Shown here in pieces: positions 32,041 through 40,249 of a stretch of 64,000 nucleotides of DNA. Position numbers and translations under genes: made by a program. Position 1 is the stretch's first letter; every line of letters starts with the position of its first letter. The notes beneath the pieces were generated by a model that searched no databases, was not told the origin of the DNA, and saw only the letters and a program-made list of their open reading frames with translations. This DNA comes from JBHOQS01 sp042408875 (GTDB lineage Bacteria > Chloroflexota > UBA11872 > JBHOQS01), in the NCBI GenBank assembly GCA_042408875.1, contig JBHOQS010000020.1, forward strand, positions 124,001 to 188,000, given 5' to 3'.

Positions 32041-34305
32041 TTACTTCTGCGTAATCACGTACACCGCATCCCAGTCGGGCGCGGGCGGGTGCTCGAGCAG
32101 GTTGAGGCAGCGTTGGAGGTAGACGGCGCTGGGGCCGTCGTTGGGCACGCGGCTGAGCACCTGGACGAACGCCTCTTCGGCCTCGGCAAAGCGCCAGCAC
32201 CGGTAGAGCGTGACCCCTTCCATGTACCGGCGCAGCACCGGGCCGGGGAGGTGGCCGGCCCCGCCGTCTGGCTGGCGCTCCCCCAGGAGCTCGTAGATGG
32301 CCACTGGCTCACGCCGGCCGGGGACAGCGACGAGGTCAATGAACCGGACGGCCAGCTCAAACGGATGTAGCTCGCACACCGCCAACATGGCCGAGCGGCT
32401 ATCCGTCACCCTATCCAGCGACAGCCCGGCGAGCTGTAGCAGAGCGCGCCACGTGGCCTCGCTGAGCAGAATGCCGGAGCCATACAGCTTGTTGGCGCTC
32501 TCCAGCCGGGCGCCGAGGTTCACCGCGTCGCCGATGACCGTGTAGTCGAAGCGCTTGCGCGAGCCCATGTTCCCCACGCTCATCGGGCCGGTGCTCAGTC
32601 CCACCCCGATGTGGATCGCCGGCAGGCCAGCCTGCGCCCACACCGGACGCAGGCGGCTAAGCTCGGCCTGCATGTTCAGGGCAGCGCGGCAGGCACGCAG
32701 CGCGTGATCGGGTTGCGGGGTCGGCGCGCCCCAGAACGCCATGATCGCGTCGCCCATGTACTTATCGACCGTGCCGCCATGCGCGAAGATCACATCTGTC
32801 ATTGCCGTGAGGTACTCGTTGAGGAACTGCACCAGCACCTGGGGCTCCATCGGCTCGGCCATCGATGTGAAGCCGCGGATGTCAGAGAACAGCACGGTCA
32901 TCTCACGACGTTCGCCCCCCAGACGGAGCTGCTCCGGATCACGTAGTACCTCTTGCATCACCTGGGGTGAGAGGTACTGGGCCATCACGCGGCGGTAGGT
33001 GCGCTGGGTTGCCTGCTCGATCATGGCACGATAGGCTACCACGCCGGCGAAGGTGCCGATGATGCCGAACGTCGGATGGACTACGCCGAGCAGCCGGCCG
33101 GTCCCGCCATGCACGATCACCATATCGAAAAAGATGCCAGTAGCGAGGTAAATGTAGGCACCCAACAGGGCCAGGGCCAGCACAGCGGCGCGCCAGATCC
33201 GCCACGTTGCCGTCACAGCAGCGATGGCCATGCAGAGAGCGACCAGGGTGACGAGTATGCTCGCCGGCCCCTGCTCTTGGAAGAATGCCGTGCTCACCAG
33301 CGTGGCGACGGCATTGGCATGGATCTCCACGCCAGCCATCTTGGCCCCCTGGGATGTGGGCACCCAGTAGTCATCGGCAAAGCCCGTCGCGCCAGCCAAG
33401 CCGATCAACACGATCTTGTCCGTGAACTGGCGCGGATCGGCACGCCCCTCCAGGACATCGACGAAGGACACCAGGGGATAGGTGCTGGCGCCGGCCGCAT
33501 GCGACGGCGGCCCGGCGTAATGAACCAGCATCCGGTAATGCACATCAATAGGGATCACCCGGCCGGCGGCAAGCAGCCGACCGTCCGCCGGGCCAGGCGG
33601 TACGTCAAGCGACTGGGTGTGGCGGAGGTACACGCTGGCCAGCGCCAGCGAGAGCGCGGGGTACGGCTGCCCCTGGATCTCCAGTACGAGCGGCACACGG
33701 CGCACGGTGCCGTCGACATCAGGGAGCACGTTGGCGTGGCCGAGCTGCCCGGCTGCAGCAAGAGCCGGGTGGGGCGCCAGTAAGACCGGATAGGAGATCG
33801 CACCACCTTCTGGCTGGCGCGAGTCTGCACCCACCTTGCCGATCACCGGCTGCACGACGGTCCCGGCCGCGGCGATGGCCGCGGCCAGCTCGGCGTCGTC
33901 CGGCGAGGGCTCGGCGAAGAGCACGTCCACACCGATGGCACGGGCGCCCGCGGCGTGTAGGAAGCGAAGCACCTGGGCGTAGTAGCGCCGGGGCCAGGAG
34001 TGCCAGGCACCCAGCCGCTCAAGCGAGCGATCGTCGATCGCCACGATGGCGATGCGCGAGGTAACAGGCGGAGCCCCCAGCAGGCGCTGTACTCGTTCGT
34101 CGCCCAGGTAGCGGCCGCTGGCCTTGAAATGCACCAGGTCGCCGGCCTGGAGCTCCCACAGGTTCAGGATCGACCACTGCCGCCAGCGATCAGCCGTCAG
34201 AGCCAGCGCAACCGCCAGAGCGATGAGCAGGCTGACCATCAGTCGGCGCACTTGCGGATGGGTGGAGTGCGGCTTCTGTTGGTGCCGCGATGTGTCGTGG
34301 CGCAT
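32041..34305 (-). CDS. Adenylyl cyclase with CHASE2 sensor
   Basis: The 754-residue membrane protein has an N-terminal transmembrane helix (MVSLLIALAVALALTA). An extracellular CHASE2 domain follows (residues about 45-330; IAIVAIDDRSLERLG and GVDVLFAEPSPDD), then about three membrane helices. The class III cyclase domain has metal aspartates in LFSDIRGFTSM and YMGDAIMAFWG. Lys in GTVDKYMGD and Asp in RFDYTVIGDAVNLG match adenine specificity, so the product should be cAMP. A C-terminal tail with tetratricopeptide-like helices ends the protein. It probably reports an extracellular signal. The stop codon runs into an A/T tract. Confidence 0.92.
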   Translation of the reverse strand: MRHDTSRHQQKPHSTHPQVRRLMVSLLIALAVALALTADRWRQWSILNLWELQAGDLVHFKASGRYLGDERVQRLLGAPPVTSRIAIVAIDDRSLERLGAWHSWPRRYYAQVLRFLHAAGARAIGVDVLFAEPSPDDAELAAAIAAAGTVVQPVIGKVGADSRQPEGGAISYPVLLAPHPALAAAGQLGHANVLPDVDGTVRRVPLVLEIQGQPYPALSLALASVYLRHTQSLDVPPGPADGRLLAAGRVIPIDVHYRMLVHYAGPPSHAAGASTYPLVSFVDVLEGRADPRQFTDKIVLIGLAGATGFADDYWVPTSQGAKMAGVEIHANAVATLVSTAFFQEQGPASILVTLVALCMAIAAVTATWRIWRAAVLALALLGAYIYLATGIFFDMVIVHGGTGRLLGVVHPTFGIIGTFAGVVAYRAMIEQATQRTYRRVMAQYLSPQVMQEVLRDPEQLRLGGERREMTVLFSDIRGFTSMAEPMEPQVLVQFLNEYLTAMTDVIFAHGGTVDKYMGDAIMAFWGAPTPQPDHALRACRAALNMQAELSRLRPVWAQAGLPAIHIGVGLSTGPMSVGNMGSRKRFDYTVIGDAVNLGARLESANKLYGSGILLSEATWRALLQLAGLSLDRVTDSRSAMLAVCELHPFELAVRFIDLVAVPGRREPVAIYELLGERQPDGGAGHLPGPVLRRYMEGVTLYRCWRFAEAEEAFVQVLSRVPNDGPSAVYLQRCLNLLEHPPAPDWDAVYVITQK

Positions 34306-34439
34306 GGACGTGCTGGCTGGTGGTCACGGTATTTCAGCGCGGGCATGCGGCTTTCCTGCCCCCGCCCCGCTGCTTGCATTGTAGGGCGCGCTGGCGAGGG
34401 TCCGATGCTTGTGAGGCAGTCGGTGGGGGAAGAAAGTAC

Positions 34440-34465
34440 GGCCGCGGCGGCCGCACACCGCGGCC
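34440..34465 (-). terminator. GC-rich hairpin after the XRE-GalU gene
   Basis: GGCCGCGG and CCGCGGCC pair around a 10-base loop, just beyond the stop codon at 34468 of the minus-strand gene. No T run is present. Confidence 0.4.
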
Positions 34466-34467
34466 AC

Positions 34468-35793
34468 TCAGTGCTGCGGCTCCGACGGCGCCGGCTGCGC
34501 TGGAGCGGCCTGCCCGGCCGAGAAGCGGCGCTCCAGATCGTAGATGGCGGTGAGGGAGTCCTCGATGATCTGTTGGAGCGCCTGGAGGAGTGCGGGCTGG
34601 CGGGGGTGCGCTAGATACTGATCGAGCAGCGCCTGGACGACAGCCCGCGTCGGGGTAATACGGTACACGAAGTCCCGCGTCTCGTAGGCATAGATGCTAC
34701 GCCGCTGCCGGAGCGTTTCCAATGCCCGCGTCAGCTCCAGGGCCTGCGTGCGCGGGTGCGGCGGGACTGTCTCCAGCGCGTGGAAGATCGCCGGCGTCAA
34801 AATGTAGCGGCCCACGATCGCCCAGCCAGCTGCCGCAGCGGCGTTCGCGGCGGGCTTCTCTTCGAGCCCGTGGACTAGATACAGGTATGGCGCAATAGGC
34901 GGTGCACTGATATGCACCACGCCGCCGTAGGCGCTCTCACGGTCGCGCAGGCGCTGCACCGCCAGCACACAGGCACGCAGCCGCTCGTACACCTCAATTA
35001 GCCGGCGGGTGCAGGGCTGCCAGTCTTCCTCAGGAGGATCGTGAGGCAGCACGATGTCGTCCGGCAGAATGACCGCGAACGGCTCCTCACCGACGAAGCG
35101 GCGCGCTTGCAAGATGGCATGTCCCAGGCCAAGCGGCTGCTGCTGGACTACGAAGTGCAGACGCAGCCGTGTGGTACGCCCAGCGGCAGCGTGATGCCGG
35201 TGCAGGTGCTGCTCCCACTGGCCGGTTGGGCAGTTCGGTGCGACGATGATCGCCACGTCCTCGATACCGGAATCGAGCGCTTCTGCCACGGCCGGACGCA
35301 CCATCTTCTCCACCTGGTCGGACGAGAAGAGCCGGGACTGCCAGCCAGCGATGGGGATGACCGCCTTGTGCACGCTGCGGCGGCGCAGGCGCTGCCATCG
35401 AGCGACGAGCGAGAGCACCTCAGCAGCGAGCTCCTCCCGCGCGGGCTGGGGCACCGACGCGTCGCCGAGCGCCGCAGCGAGCGCCTGCACTGCCGGATGC
35501 ACGGCCGCGCGGGGCGGTGAAGCGTACCCGGCCGTGGCGAAGAGCTCGTCACGCTCCGCCTCGCTCAGCCGGTACAGCTCAGACAGCCGGGTCAGCAGCT
35601 CGACTTGCGGCCGGCGGCGCCCCTTCTCGCAGTAGCTGATCAGGCTGGCCGACACGGCTGCGGCGGCAGCCACATCCTGCTGGCGATACCCGCTGCGCCG
35701 CCGGTAGCGCAGCAGCAGCCGGCCGAGCTCCGGCCATGGCGCGGCCCTGGCCTGCTCGCCTGTCTCTTTGTCTCGGGAGCGCTCCGCCTCCAT
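34468..35793 (-). CDS. XRE helix-turn-helix protein fused to a degenerate GalU-like nucleotidyltransferase domain
   Basis: This 441-residue protein joins an XRE HTH (about residues 25-85; YRQQDVAAAAAVSASLISYCE) to a domain that aligns with UTP-glucose-1-phosphate uridylyltransferase (KAVIPIAGWQSRLF, GLGHAILQARRFVGEEPFAV, LPDDIV, EKPAANAAA). The nucleotide-binding loop is altered: GLGTRFLP becomes GWQSRLFS, and the following segment with the conserved PKEMLPI lysine is absent. Catalysis is therefore doubtful. I infer a transcription factor that may sense a sugar nucleotide or sugar phosphate. Long palindromes directly upstream suggest autoregulation. A functional but divergent enzyme is the alternative. 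Confidence 0.8.
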   Translation of the reverse strand: MEAERSRDKETGEQARAAPWPELGRLLLRYRRRSGYRQQDVAAAAAVSASLISYCEKGRRRPQVELLTRLSELYRLSEAERDELFATAGYASPPRAAVHPAVQALAAALGDASVPQPAREELAAEVLSLVARWQRLRRRSVHKAVIPIAGWQSRLFSSDQVEKMVRPAVAEALDSGIEDVAIIVAPNCPTGQWEQHLHRHHAAAGRTTRLRLHFVVQQQPLGLGHAILQARRFVGEEPFAVILPDDIVLPHDPPEEDWQPCTRRLIEVYERLRACVLAVQRLRDRESAYGGVVHISAPPIAPYLYLVHGLEEKPAANAAAAAGWAIVGRYILTPAIFHALETVPPHPRTQALELTRALETLRQRRSIYAYETRDFVYRITPTRAVVQALLDQYLAHPRQPALLQALQQIIEDSLTAIYDLERRFSAGQAAPAQPAPSEPQH

Positions 35794-35843
35794 ACGCCAT
35801 CATCTCCTCTCGAACCAGTCCACCCTTGTAGAACTGATCCAAT

Positions 35844-35879
35844 CTTGTACAAGTATTTTGATAAATTTTACTAAAATAC
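35844..35879. promoter_or_regulatory. Palindromic operator candidates upstream of the XRE-GalU gene
   Basis: A perfect 10-bp palindrome CTTGTACAAG (35844-35853) abuts an imperfect 27-bp AT-rich palindrome (35853-35879, arms GTATTTT and AAAATAC). A further CTTGTA half-site lies at 35825-35830. They sit in the 5' region of the regulator gene. Confidence 0.5.
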
Positions 35880-36276
35880 GACAGAACGGGTGGAACCCTG
35901 TCACTTCCCCTCCTTCCTCGCAGTGTGCCTGTGCGCCGCGGCTTGACGCTGTGAACTGACCATACGGATCAGGCTTGACGATTCTTGACAGTTTCAATCG
36001 CACGGAGCACGCCCTCTTGAATGCCGCAAATCCTGGCCCGTAGCATAGAAGTAGACGCGCTGGCGCTCGGCGCGCGGCACAGCTGCCGTGCCTGTACTGG
36101 CGCACCTGCGCGGGGATGCATTGTGGGCTGCTCGCGCCGGCGGTGCAAGCGGCCGGCGCAGGGGCGTCGAAGAAGACGCCTTGCCCGAGGCACCAGCGCT
36201 GCTGGCATGCTGCTCGATGGATGCATGCGTGCCCAACCTTCTCAGGCGGGCGCTGCGCTCGGACCGCGCGCATGCC
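35880..36276. other. Divergent intergenic region before the FBP aldolase/phosphatase gene
   Basis: No gene is supported here. A weak plus-strand promoter, TTGAAT (36017-36022), 18 bases, TAGCAT (36041-36046), would give a leader of nearly 300 bases. Three TTGAC motifs occur at 35943, 35975 and 35984. Confidence 0.35.
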
Positions 36277-36320
36277 CGAACACTCAAGTGTCCGAACGCG
36301 CAAGTCTTCGAACGCTCAAG
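36277..36320 (+). repeat. Three 12-base repeats with exact 16-base period before the ribosome binding site
   Basis: CGAACACTCAAG (36277), CGAACGCGCAAG (36293) and CGAACGCTCAAG (36309) are spaced exactly 16 bases apart. The third runs directly into the Shine-Dalgarno sequence aaggaggagg of the FBP aldolase/phosphatase gene. Confidence 0.8.
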
Positions 36321-36337
36321 GAGGAGGTCTGACGTCG

Positions 36338-37471
36338 ATGCACATCACGATCTCGGTGATCAAGGCTGACATCGGGAGTATTGGCGGGCACCTGCGGCCC
36401 AGCCGTGAGCTCCTGGAGGCCGTCGAGGCAACGGTGCGGCAGGCGGTCAACGGGCTGCTGCTGGATTACCGTATCTCGACGACCGGAGACGACGTGGCCA
36501 TCTTGATGACGCACACACGCGGGCCGAACGATGCTGCCATCCACCGGCTGGCCTGGGAGGCCTTCCAGGCCGGCACGCGCGTGGCCCAGCGCCAGGGCCT
36601 CTACGGCGCCGGCCAGGACTTGCTGAAGGACGCCTTCAGCGGCAACGTGCGCGGGCTGGGTCCGGCCGCGGCCGAGATCGAGTTCGACGAGCGCCCCAAC
36701 GAGCCGTTTCTCTTCTTCGCTATGGACAAGACCGATCCAGGCGCGTTCAATATGCCGCTCTACCGCGCCTTCGCCGACCCGGCGAACACGCCGGGCCTCT
36801 TCATCTCGAACAAAATGGCCAAGGGCTTCCGGTTCACCATCATGGATCTGCACCCGCAGGATGGGGAAGTCGATCGCGTCATCGAGCTTAACGCACCAGA
36901 GGATCTGTACGATATCGCCGCGCTGCTATCGCTGCCCCAGCATTACGCCATTGAAGCGATCCATAGCCGTGCTACCGGGGAGCAGGTCGTGGCCGTGTCC
37001 ACCTCACGCCTGCACAATATCTCAGGCAAGTATAGCGGCAAGGACGATCCGGTCGCCCTGGTGCGGGTGCAGAAGGACTTCCCCTCCACCGGCGAGGTCC
37101 TGGCGCCGTACGCGGTCACGCCGCTCGCCGGTGGCTTCATGCGTGGCAGCCACGTCGGCGCGATTATGCCGGTGCGCCAGAACACCATCACCTCGTTCTT
37201 CGATGGTCCGCCGCTGGTCTCCTGCGCTGCGATGTGCGTGCAGCAGGGCCGGCTCACCGAGGTCGTCGACGCCTTCGACCAGCCGTTCTGGGACGAGGTG
37301 CGCCAGGAGGCAGCGCGGCACAACACCTGGATCCGGCAGCAGGGCTTCAACGGCCAGGTGATGCTCCCCATGGACGAACGAGAGTACACCGAGTTCCAGG
37401 ACCGTGTGGAGACGTTGGCGCCGCGCTTTCGCCTGCGCTCGCGCCGGGCGGCGCCAGCCGCGGTGGCATGA
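36338..37471 (+). CDS. Fructose-1,6-bisphosphate aldolase/phosphatase
   Basis: This 377-residue bifunctional gluconeogenic enzyme (class V FBPase, FBPAP) condenses triose phosphates and dephosphorylates the product. It is typical of archaea and thermophilic bacteria. Landmarks are the opening ISVIKADIGSIGGHLRPS, YRISTTGDDVAILMTHTRG, GLYGAGQDLLKDAFSGNVRG, FFAMDKTDPGAFNMPLYR and SNKMAKGFRF; the Asp-rich motifs bind Mg. The start at 36338 fits the family and follows a strong Shine-Dalgarno sequence; the frame is open further upstream without similarity. A strong intrinsic terminator follows the gene. Confidence 0.96.
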   Translation: MHITISVIKADIGSIGGHLRPSRELLEAVEATVRQAVNGLLLDYRISTTGDDVAILMTHTRGPNDAAIHRLAWEAFQAGTRVAQRQGLYGAGQDLLKDAFSGNVRGLGPAAAEIEFDERPNEPFLFFAMDKTDPGAFNMPLYRAFADPANTPGLFISNKMAKGFRFTIMDLHPQDGEVDRVIELNAPEDLYDIAALLSLPQHYAIEAIHSRATGEQVVAVSTSRLHNISGKYSGKDDPVALVRVQKDFPSTGEVLAPYAVTPLAGGFMRGSHVGAIMPVRQNTITSFFDGPPLVSCAAMCVQQGRLTEVVDAFDQPFWDEVRQEAARHNTWIRQQGFNGQVMLPMDEREYTEFQDRVETLAPRFRLRSRRAAPAAVA

Positions 37472-37590
37472 TCGCTGGCGTCGCGCGGCATCAAGGGTGA
37501 TGTCCGCCCAAGGAACGCCAGCGAGGGTCCCATGCCACCGTCTCCCTATCACGGAAGATCCAGCGCCCGATGCTGTGCGCTGGAGCGTCA

Positions 37591-37645
37591 GGGCAGAGCG
37601 GCTGCTGGTCGACCAGCAGCCGCTCTGCCCTGTGTTTTTGTTTTT
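37591..37645 (+). terminator. Strong intrinsic terminator of the FBP aldolase/phosphatase gene
   Basis: A perfect 40-bp palindrome (37591-37630, arm GGGCAGAGCGGCTGCTGGTC) is followed by a T-rich run (tgtgtttttgttttt). Confidence 0.85.
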
Positions 37646-37679
37646 ATGCTTTCACGCATGACTCCAAAGCAGCGGGGCG

Positions 37680-39080
37680 CTACGCGTACAGATCAACGCG
37701 CGTCGGCGGTAGCTCACAGCGCCCGTCCGGCCGGGGCCGCACCGCTAGCACCTGGTAGAGATTGAGCCGCCCGCGCCGAAAGCCGTGCGCCGCGCCGGCC
37801 ATGTACAGCCGCCAGGTACGGTACGTGGCCTCGTTCGTCACTGCTACCGCCTCACCGCGCCGCGCCTCCAGCCGCGCCACCCAGTGGCGCAGTGTCTGCA
37901 CATAATGCTCGCGCAGGCTCTCCACGTCGCGGACTTCCAACCCGGCCGTTTCCATTGCGGTGATCGTCTCGCTTACTGGCACCAGCTCACCATCAGGGAA
38001 CACGTAGCGGGCAATAAAGCTGCTGCCACGGTGATGGCTGGGGGATGGCTCCAGCTGGCTGGCGATGCCGTGGTTGAGGAAGAGCCCGCCGGGCCGCAGC
38101 AGGTCGCGCACCTGGGCGAAGTAGCGCGGCAGTTCAGCGCGGCCCACATGCTCGAACATGCCGATGCTCGTGATCTTATCGAACTGCCCTCCAGCGCGCA
38201 GATCACGATAGTCACACAGCACCACCCGGCAGTGGGCGGCCAGACCGGCCGCGGCGATCCGCTGCGCTGCCAACTCCGCCTGGCGCTGGCTCAACGTGAC
38301 GCCGATGGCGTCCACGCCGTACCGCTCGGCAGCGTAGAGACACAGCCCACCCCAGCCGCAGCCGATATCCAGCAGCCGCTCGCCTGGCCGGAGACGCAGC
38401 TTGCGGCAGATGTGTTCGAGCTTGCGCTCCTGCGCCTCGTCTAGCTCCTCTGTGCCTGTAGGGAAGTAGGCACAGGAGTAGACCATGCGCCGGTCCAGCC
38501 AGAGGGCGTAGAACGCGTTCGAAACGTCGTAGTGATACGAGATGGCGGCGTGATCGCGGGCGCGCGAGTGCAGGCGTCCGGCCAAACGCGCCGGCAGGCG
38601 TGAGGAGATCGGCGCAGTTGGGAGAGGCGGCAGCGAATGCGTGTGGCGCGCTCCGCCACCGCCGGCAGGGCGGGCGAAACGTAGCGTGAGGGCCGCGGCC
38701 AGGAGGCGCAGCAGTTCCGGCGCCGTGATCCGCATGCTACGCACAGCATCCGCCAGGTCGAAGGCTGCGATGATGTCCCCCTCGATATCGAACGCGCCGT
38801 GGACGTACGCCTCACCGAGGGCAAGGTCGGAGCGTTCCAGGGCGATGCGCCCGAGCGCAGCGGGGTCGTGGAACACCAGGGTGAAGCGCGGCGGTCCTGG
38901 TGCGTCTGAGCGCAGCTCACCCCCATCCCAGAGCCGCACGGCGAAATCGCGCGGCCCGTAGGGCTTCACCAGGGCCTCTACAAGGGTACGCGCCGCTCCG
39001 ATCGTGCGATCTCGTGCCGGCGCAGACCACTCGTGCTGCCACGGCGTGGCAACGACACGCGAGAGACGATCCTGAGCCAT
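37680..39080 (-). CDS. cfa: Cyclopropane-fatty-acyl-phospholipid synthase family methyltransferase
   Basis: This 466-residue SAM-dependent enzyme modifies unsaturated phospholipid acyl chains at the membrane. The N-terminal lipid-binding domain includes LALGEAYVHGAFDIEGDI. The catalytic part has the family start ISYHYDVSNAFYALWLD, MVYSCAYFPTG, the SAM motif LLDIGCGWGG and MFEHVGRAELPRYF. RYVFPDGELVPVSE is also diagnostic. Length is slightly above the usual 380-430. The start has a clear gaggaggtg. The upstream 180 bp are AT-rich and contain several possible -10 boxes. Methylated (branched) rather than cyclopropane products are possible in this family. Confidence 0.93.
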   Translation of the reverse strand: MAQDRLSRVVATPWQHEWSAPARDRTIGAARTLVEALVKPYGPRDFAVRLWDGGELRSDAPGPPRFTLVFHDPAALGRIALERSDLALGEAYVHGAFDIEGDIIAAFDLADAVRSMRITAPELLRLLAAALTLRFARPAGGGGARHTHSLPPLPTAPISSRLPARLAGRLHSRARDHAAISYHYDVSNAFYALWLDRRMVYSCAYFPTGTEELDEAQERKLEHICRKLRLRPGERLLDIGCGWGGLCLYAAERYGVDAIGVTLSQRQAELAAQRIAAAGLAAHCRVVLCDYRDLRAGGQFDKITSIGMFEHVGRAELPRYFAQVRDLLRPGGLFLNHGIASQLEPSPSHHRGSSFIARYVFPDGELVPVSETITAMETAGLEVRDVESLREHYVQTLRHWVARLEARRGEAVAVTNEATYRTWRLYMAGAAHGFRRGRLNLYQVLAVRPRPDGRCELPPTRVDLYA

Positions 39081-39258
39081 CGGGCACCTCCTCGCTGGCG
39101 GCGCGTAGGGCGTGTGCTGGAGAGGTCTGCTAATACTATAATATTATCTTGTATCTATGTATCTATGTTTGGAACATAAGTATGTTTTTGAATATAAAAC
39201 TGATTAATACACAAACATCGCGGGTGTATGTGCAGCAGGACTCAACGCGCGCCACAGC
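39081..39258. other. AT-rich divergent spacer between cfa and ykvA-like gene
   Basis: The stretch 39132-39215 is strongly AT-rich in a GC-rich genome, with a TATCTATG direct repeat (39152-39167) and several TATAAT-like words on both strands. It probably holds the cfa promoter, but I cannot choose one. Confidence 0.45.
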
Positions 39259-39287
39259 TTGCCACAGCGTCGCGCGAGGGGTATAAT
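39259..39287 (+). promoter_or_regulatory. Sigma-70 promoter for the YkvA-like gene
   Basis: TTGCCA (39259-39264) and TATAAT (39282-39287) are 17 bases apart. The leader to the ATG at 39442 would be about 148 bases, long for this genome; no Shine-Dalgarno sequence precedes the ATG. Confidence 0.65.
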
Positions 39288-39441
39288 GCGCCCGGCGGTG
39301 CATCCGGTCAAGCACCGGCAGCGCCCTCTCTGTCACTATGCCTGGGACGCTGGCACAGGCGCCCGCCGCGTGCGATCTCGCTGGTTCCCTGGCCTGTGAG
39401 CTAGCCATAGGAGCACACGTCTTCTTGATGATTTAACAGCG

Positions 39442-39741
39442 ATGATTCACGTTTCCACACTGTTGCAAAAGCTGCGCACTGCCGGGCGCGATCTCAAGCG
39501 TGAGGTGCACGTCTACCAGCTTGTGCTACAAGATCAGCGCACGCCACGACGGGCGAAGCTTCTCCTGGCGCTGGCTGTCAGCTATGCACTCTTGCCGTTC
39601 GATGTTATTCCGGACTTTCTCCCAGGCGTCGGGCATCTCGACGATGTAGTGATCATCCCCGCTCTCGCGCTCCTAGCGCTCAAGCTGGTCCCCAGGGAGG
39701 TCGTCGAGGAGTGCCGCCGGCGCGCAGCAGCGGGGCACTAG
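39442..39741 (+). CDS. YkvA/DUF1232 family small membrane protein
   Basis: This 99-residue protein has a basic amphipathic N-terminal helix (LQKLRTAGRDLKREVHVYQLVLQD). The DUF1232 signature follows: RAKLLLALAVSYALLPFDVIPDFLPGVGHLDD, here cut to parts, with the hallmark LPFDVIPDF and GHLDD. A final hydrophobic helix ends it. The function of the family is unknown; members are membrane-associated. It stands alone, with its own promoter and a long leader. Confidence 0.9.
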   Translation: MIHVSTLLQKLRTAGRDLKREVHVYQLVLQDQRTPRRAKLLLALAVSYALLPFDVIPDFLPGVGHLDDVVIIPALALLALKLVPREVVEECRRRAAAGH

Positions 39742-39783
39742 CAGACACCCTCTCCCGGGAGCGCTCACGCAGAGTTTAAACTA

Positions 39784-39842
39784 AAGCCAAGGTGAAACCC
39801 GCAGACGCCAGGCACAGAGCCATGGAGATCCCACCTTGGCTT
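39784..39842. repeat. 11-bp inverted repeat with 37-base loop
   Basis: AAGCCAAGGTG at 39784-39794 is exactly complementary to CACCTTGGCTT at 39832-39842. It lies about 45 bases after the YkvA-like gene. It could be a terminator stem or a small RNA. Confidence 0.6.
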
Positions 39843-39917
39843 AGGTTATAGTCAGGGGCGTACACGGGCGCAGGAGCTATACCAGCGACAGCGCTCGTGT
39901 TGCAGCGAAGCGCCATC

Positions 39918-39973
39918 GCTTGCTATGGCGTCCGCCACAAACACAGCTTGCTATAGTGTCCGTCACAGACACA
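39918..39973. repeat. 28-bp imperfect tandem repeat, two copies
   Basis: Copies at 39918-39945 and 39946-39973 share 24 of 28 bases, and all four differences are transitions. Both start GCTTGCTAT and contain GTCCG and CACA. The first can form the hairpin CGCCAT/ATGGCG around the conserved GCTTGCT; the second can form a matching stem with changed bases. Confidence 0.75.
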
Positions 39974-40056
39974 CGATCACAGCCACGTCGGTACAGTTGC
40001 CGCCGCAACTAGCTTGGGAACGAAGCGAACGCTCTAGACTGCGCTGCCTCTGATCA

Positions 40057-40085
40057 TTGCGCATCACTATCAACACGGTTATGAT
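40057..40085 (+). promoter_or_regulatory. Promoter of the ABC exporter operon
   Basis: TTGCGC (40057-40062) and TATGAT (40080-40085) are 17 bases apart. The leader to 40250 would be about 158 bases and contains GGGTCACAAGGGTCACAAAGG near its end. Confidence 0.5.
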
Positions 40086-40249
40086 TGTGCACGTCCAGTG
40101 GAGGGAACCCCAGCGGGGGTGGCAGGCCCGGCGGGGGCAGGGCCGCGCTCGACGGAACAGGCACGCGGGATGCGGACCGGGAGGCTTCGGCCGGTCCTGC
40201 ATAGGGTCACAAGGGTCACAAAGGAGTTCTGGCACAAGGGGGAATAGGA

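Larger units (their letters stand above)
39742..40249. other. Structured 508-bp non-coding region before the ABC exporter operon
   Basis: No gene is visible. The region holds AGTTTAAACT (39773-39782), an 11-bp inverted repeat enclosing 37 bases (39784-39794 with 39832-39842), a 28-bp tandem repeat (39918-39973) and a promoter (40057-40085). A hairpin GGACCGG/CCGGTCC lies near 40176-40199. Confidence 0.6.

Noticed and set aside
39918..39973. Possible CRISPR array because of a 28-bp repeat
   Set aside because: The two copies touch each other, leaving no spacer, and there are no cas genes.
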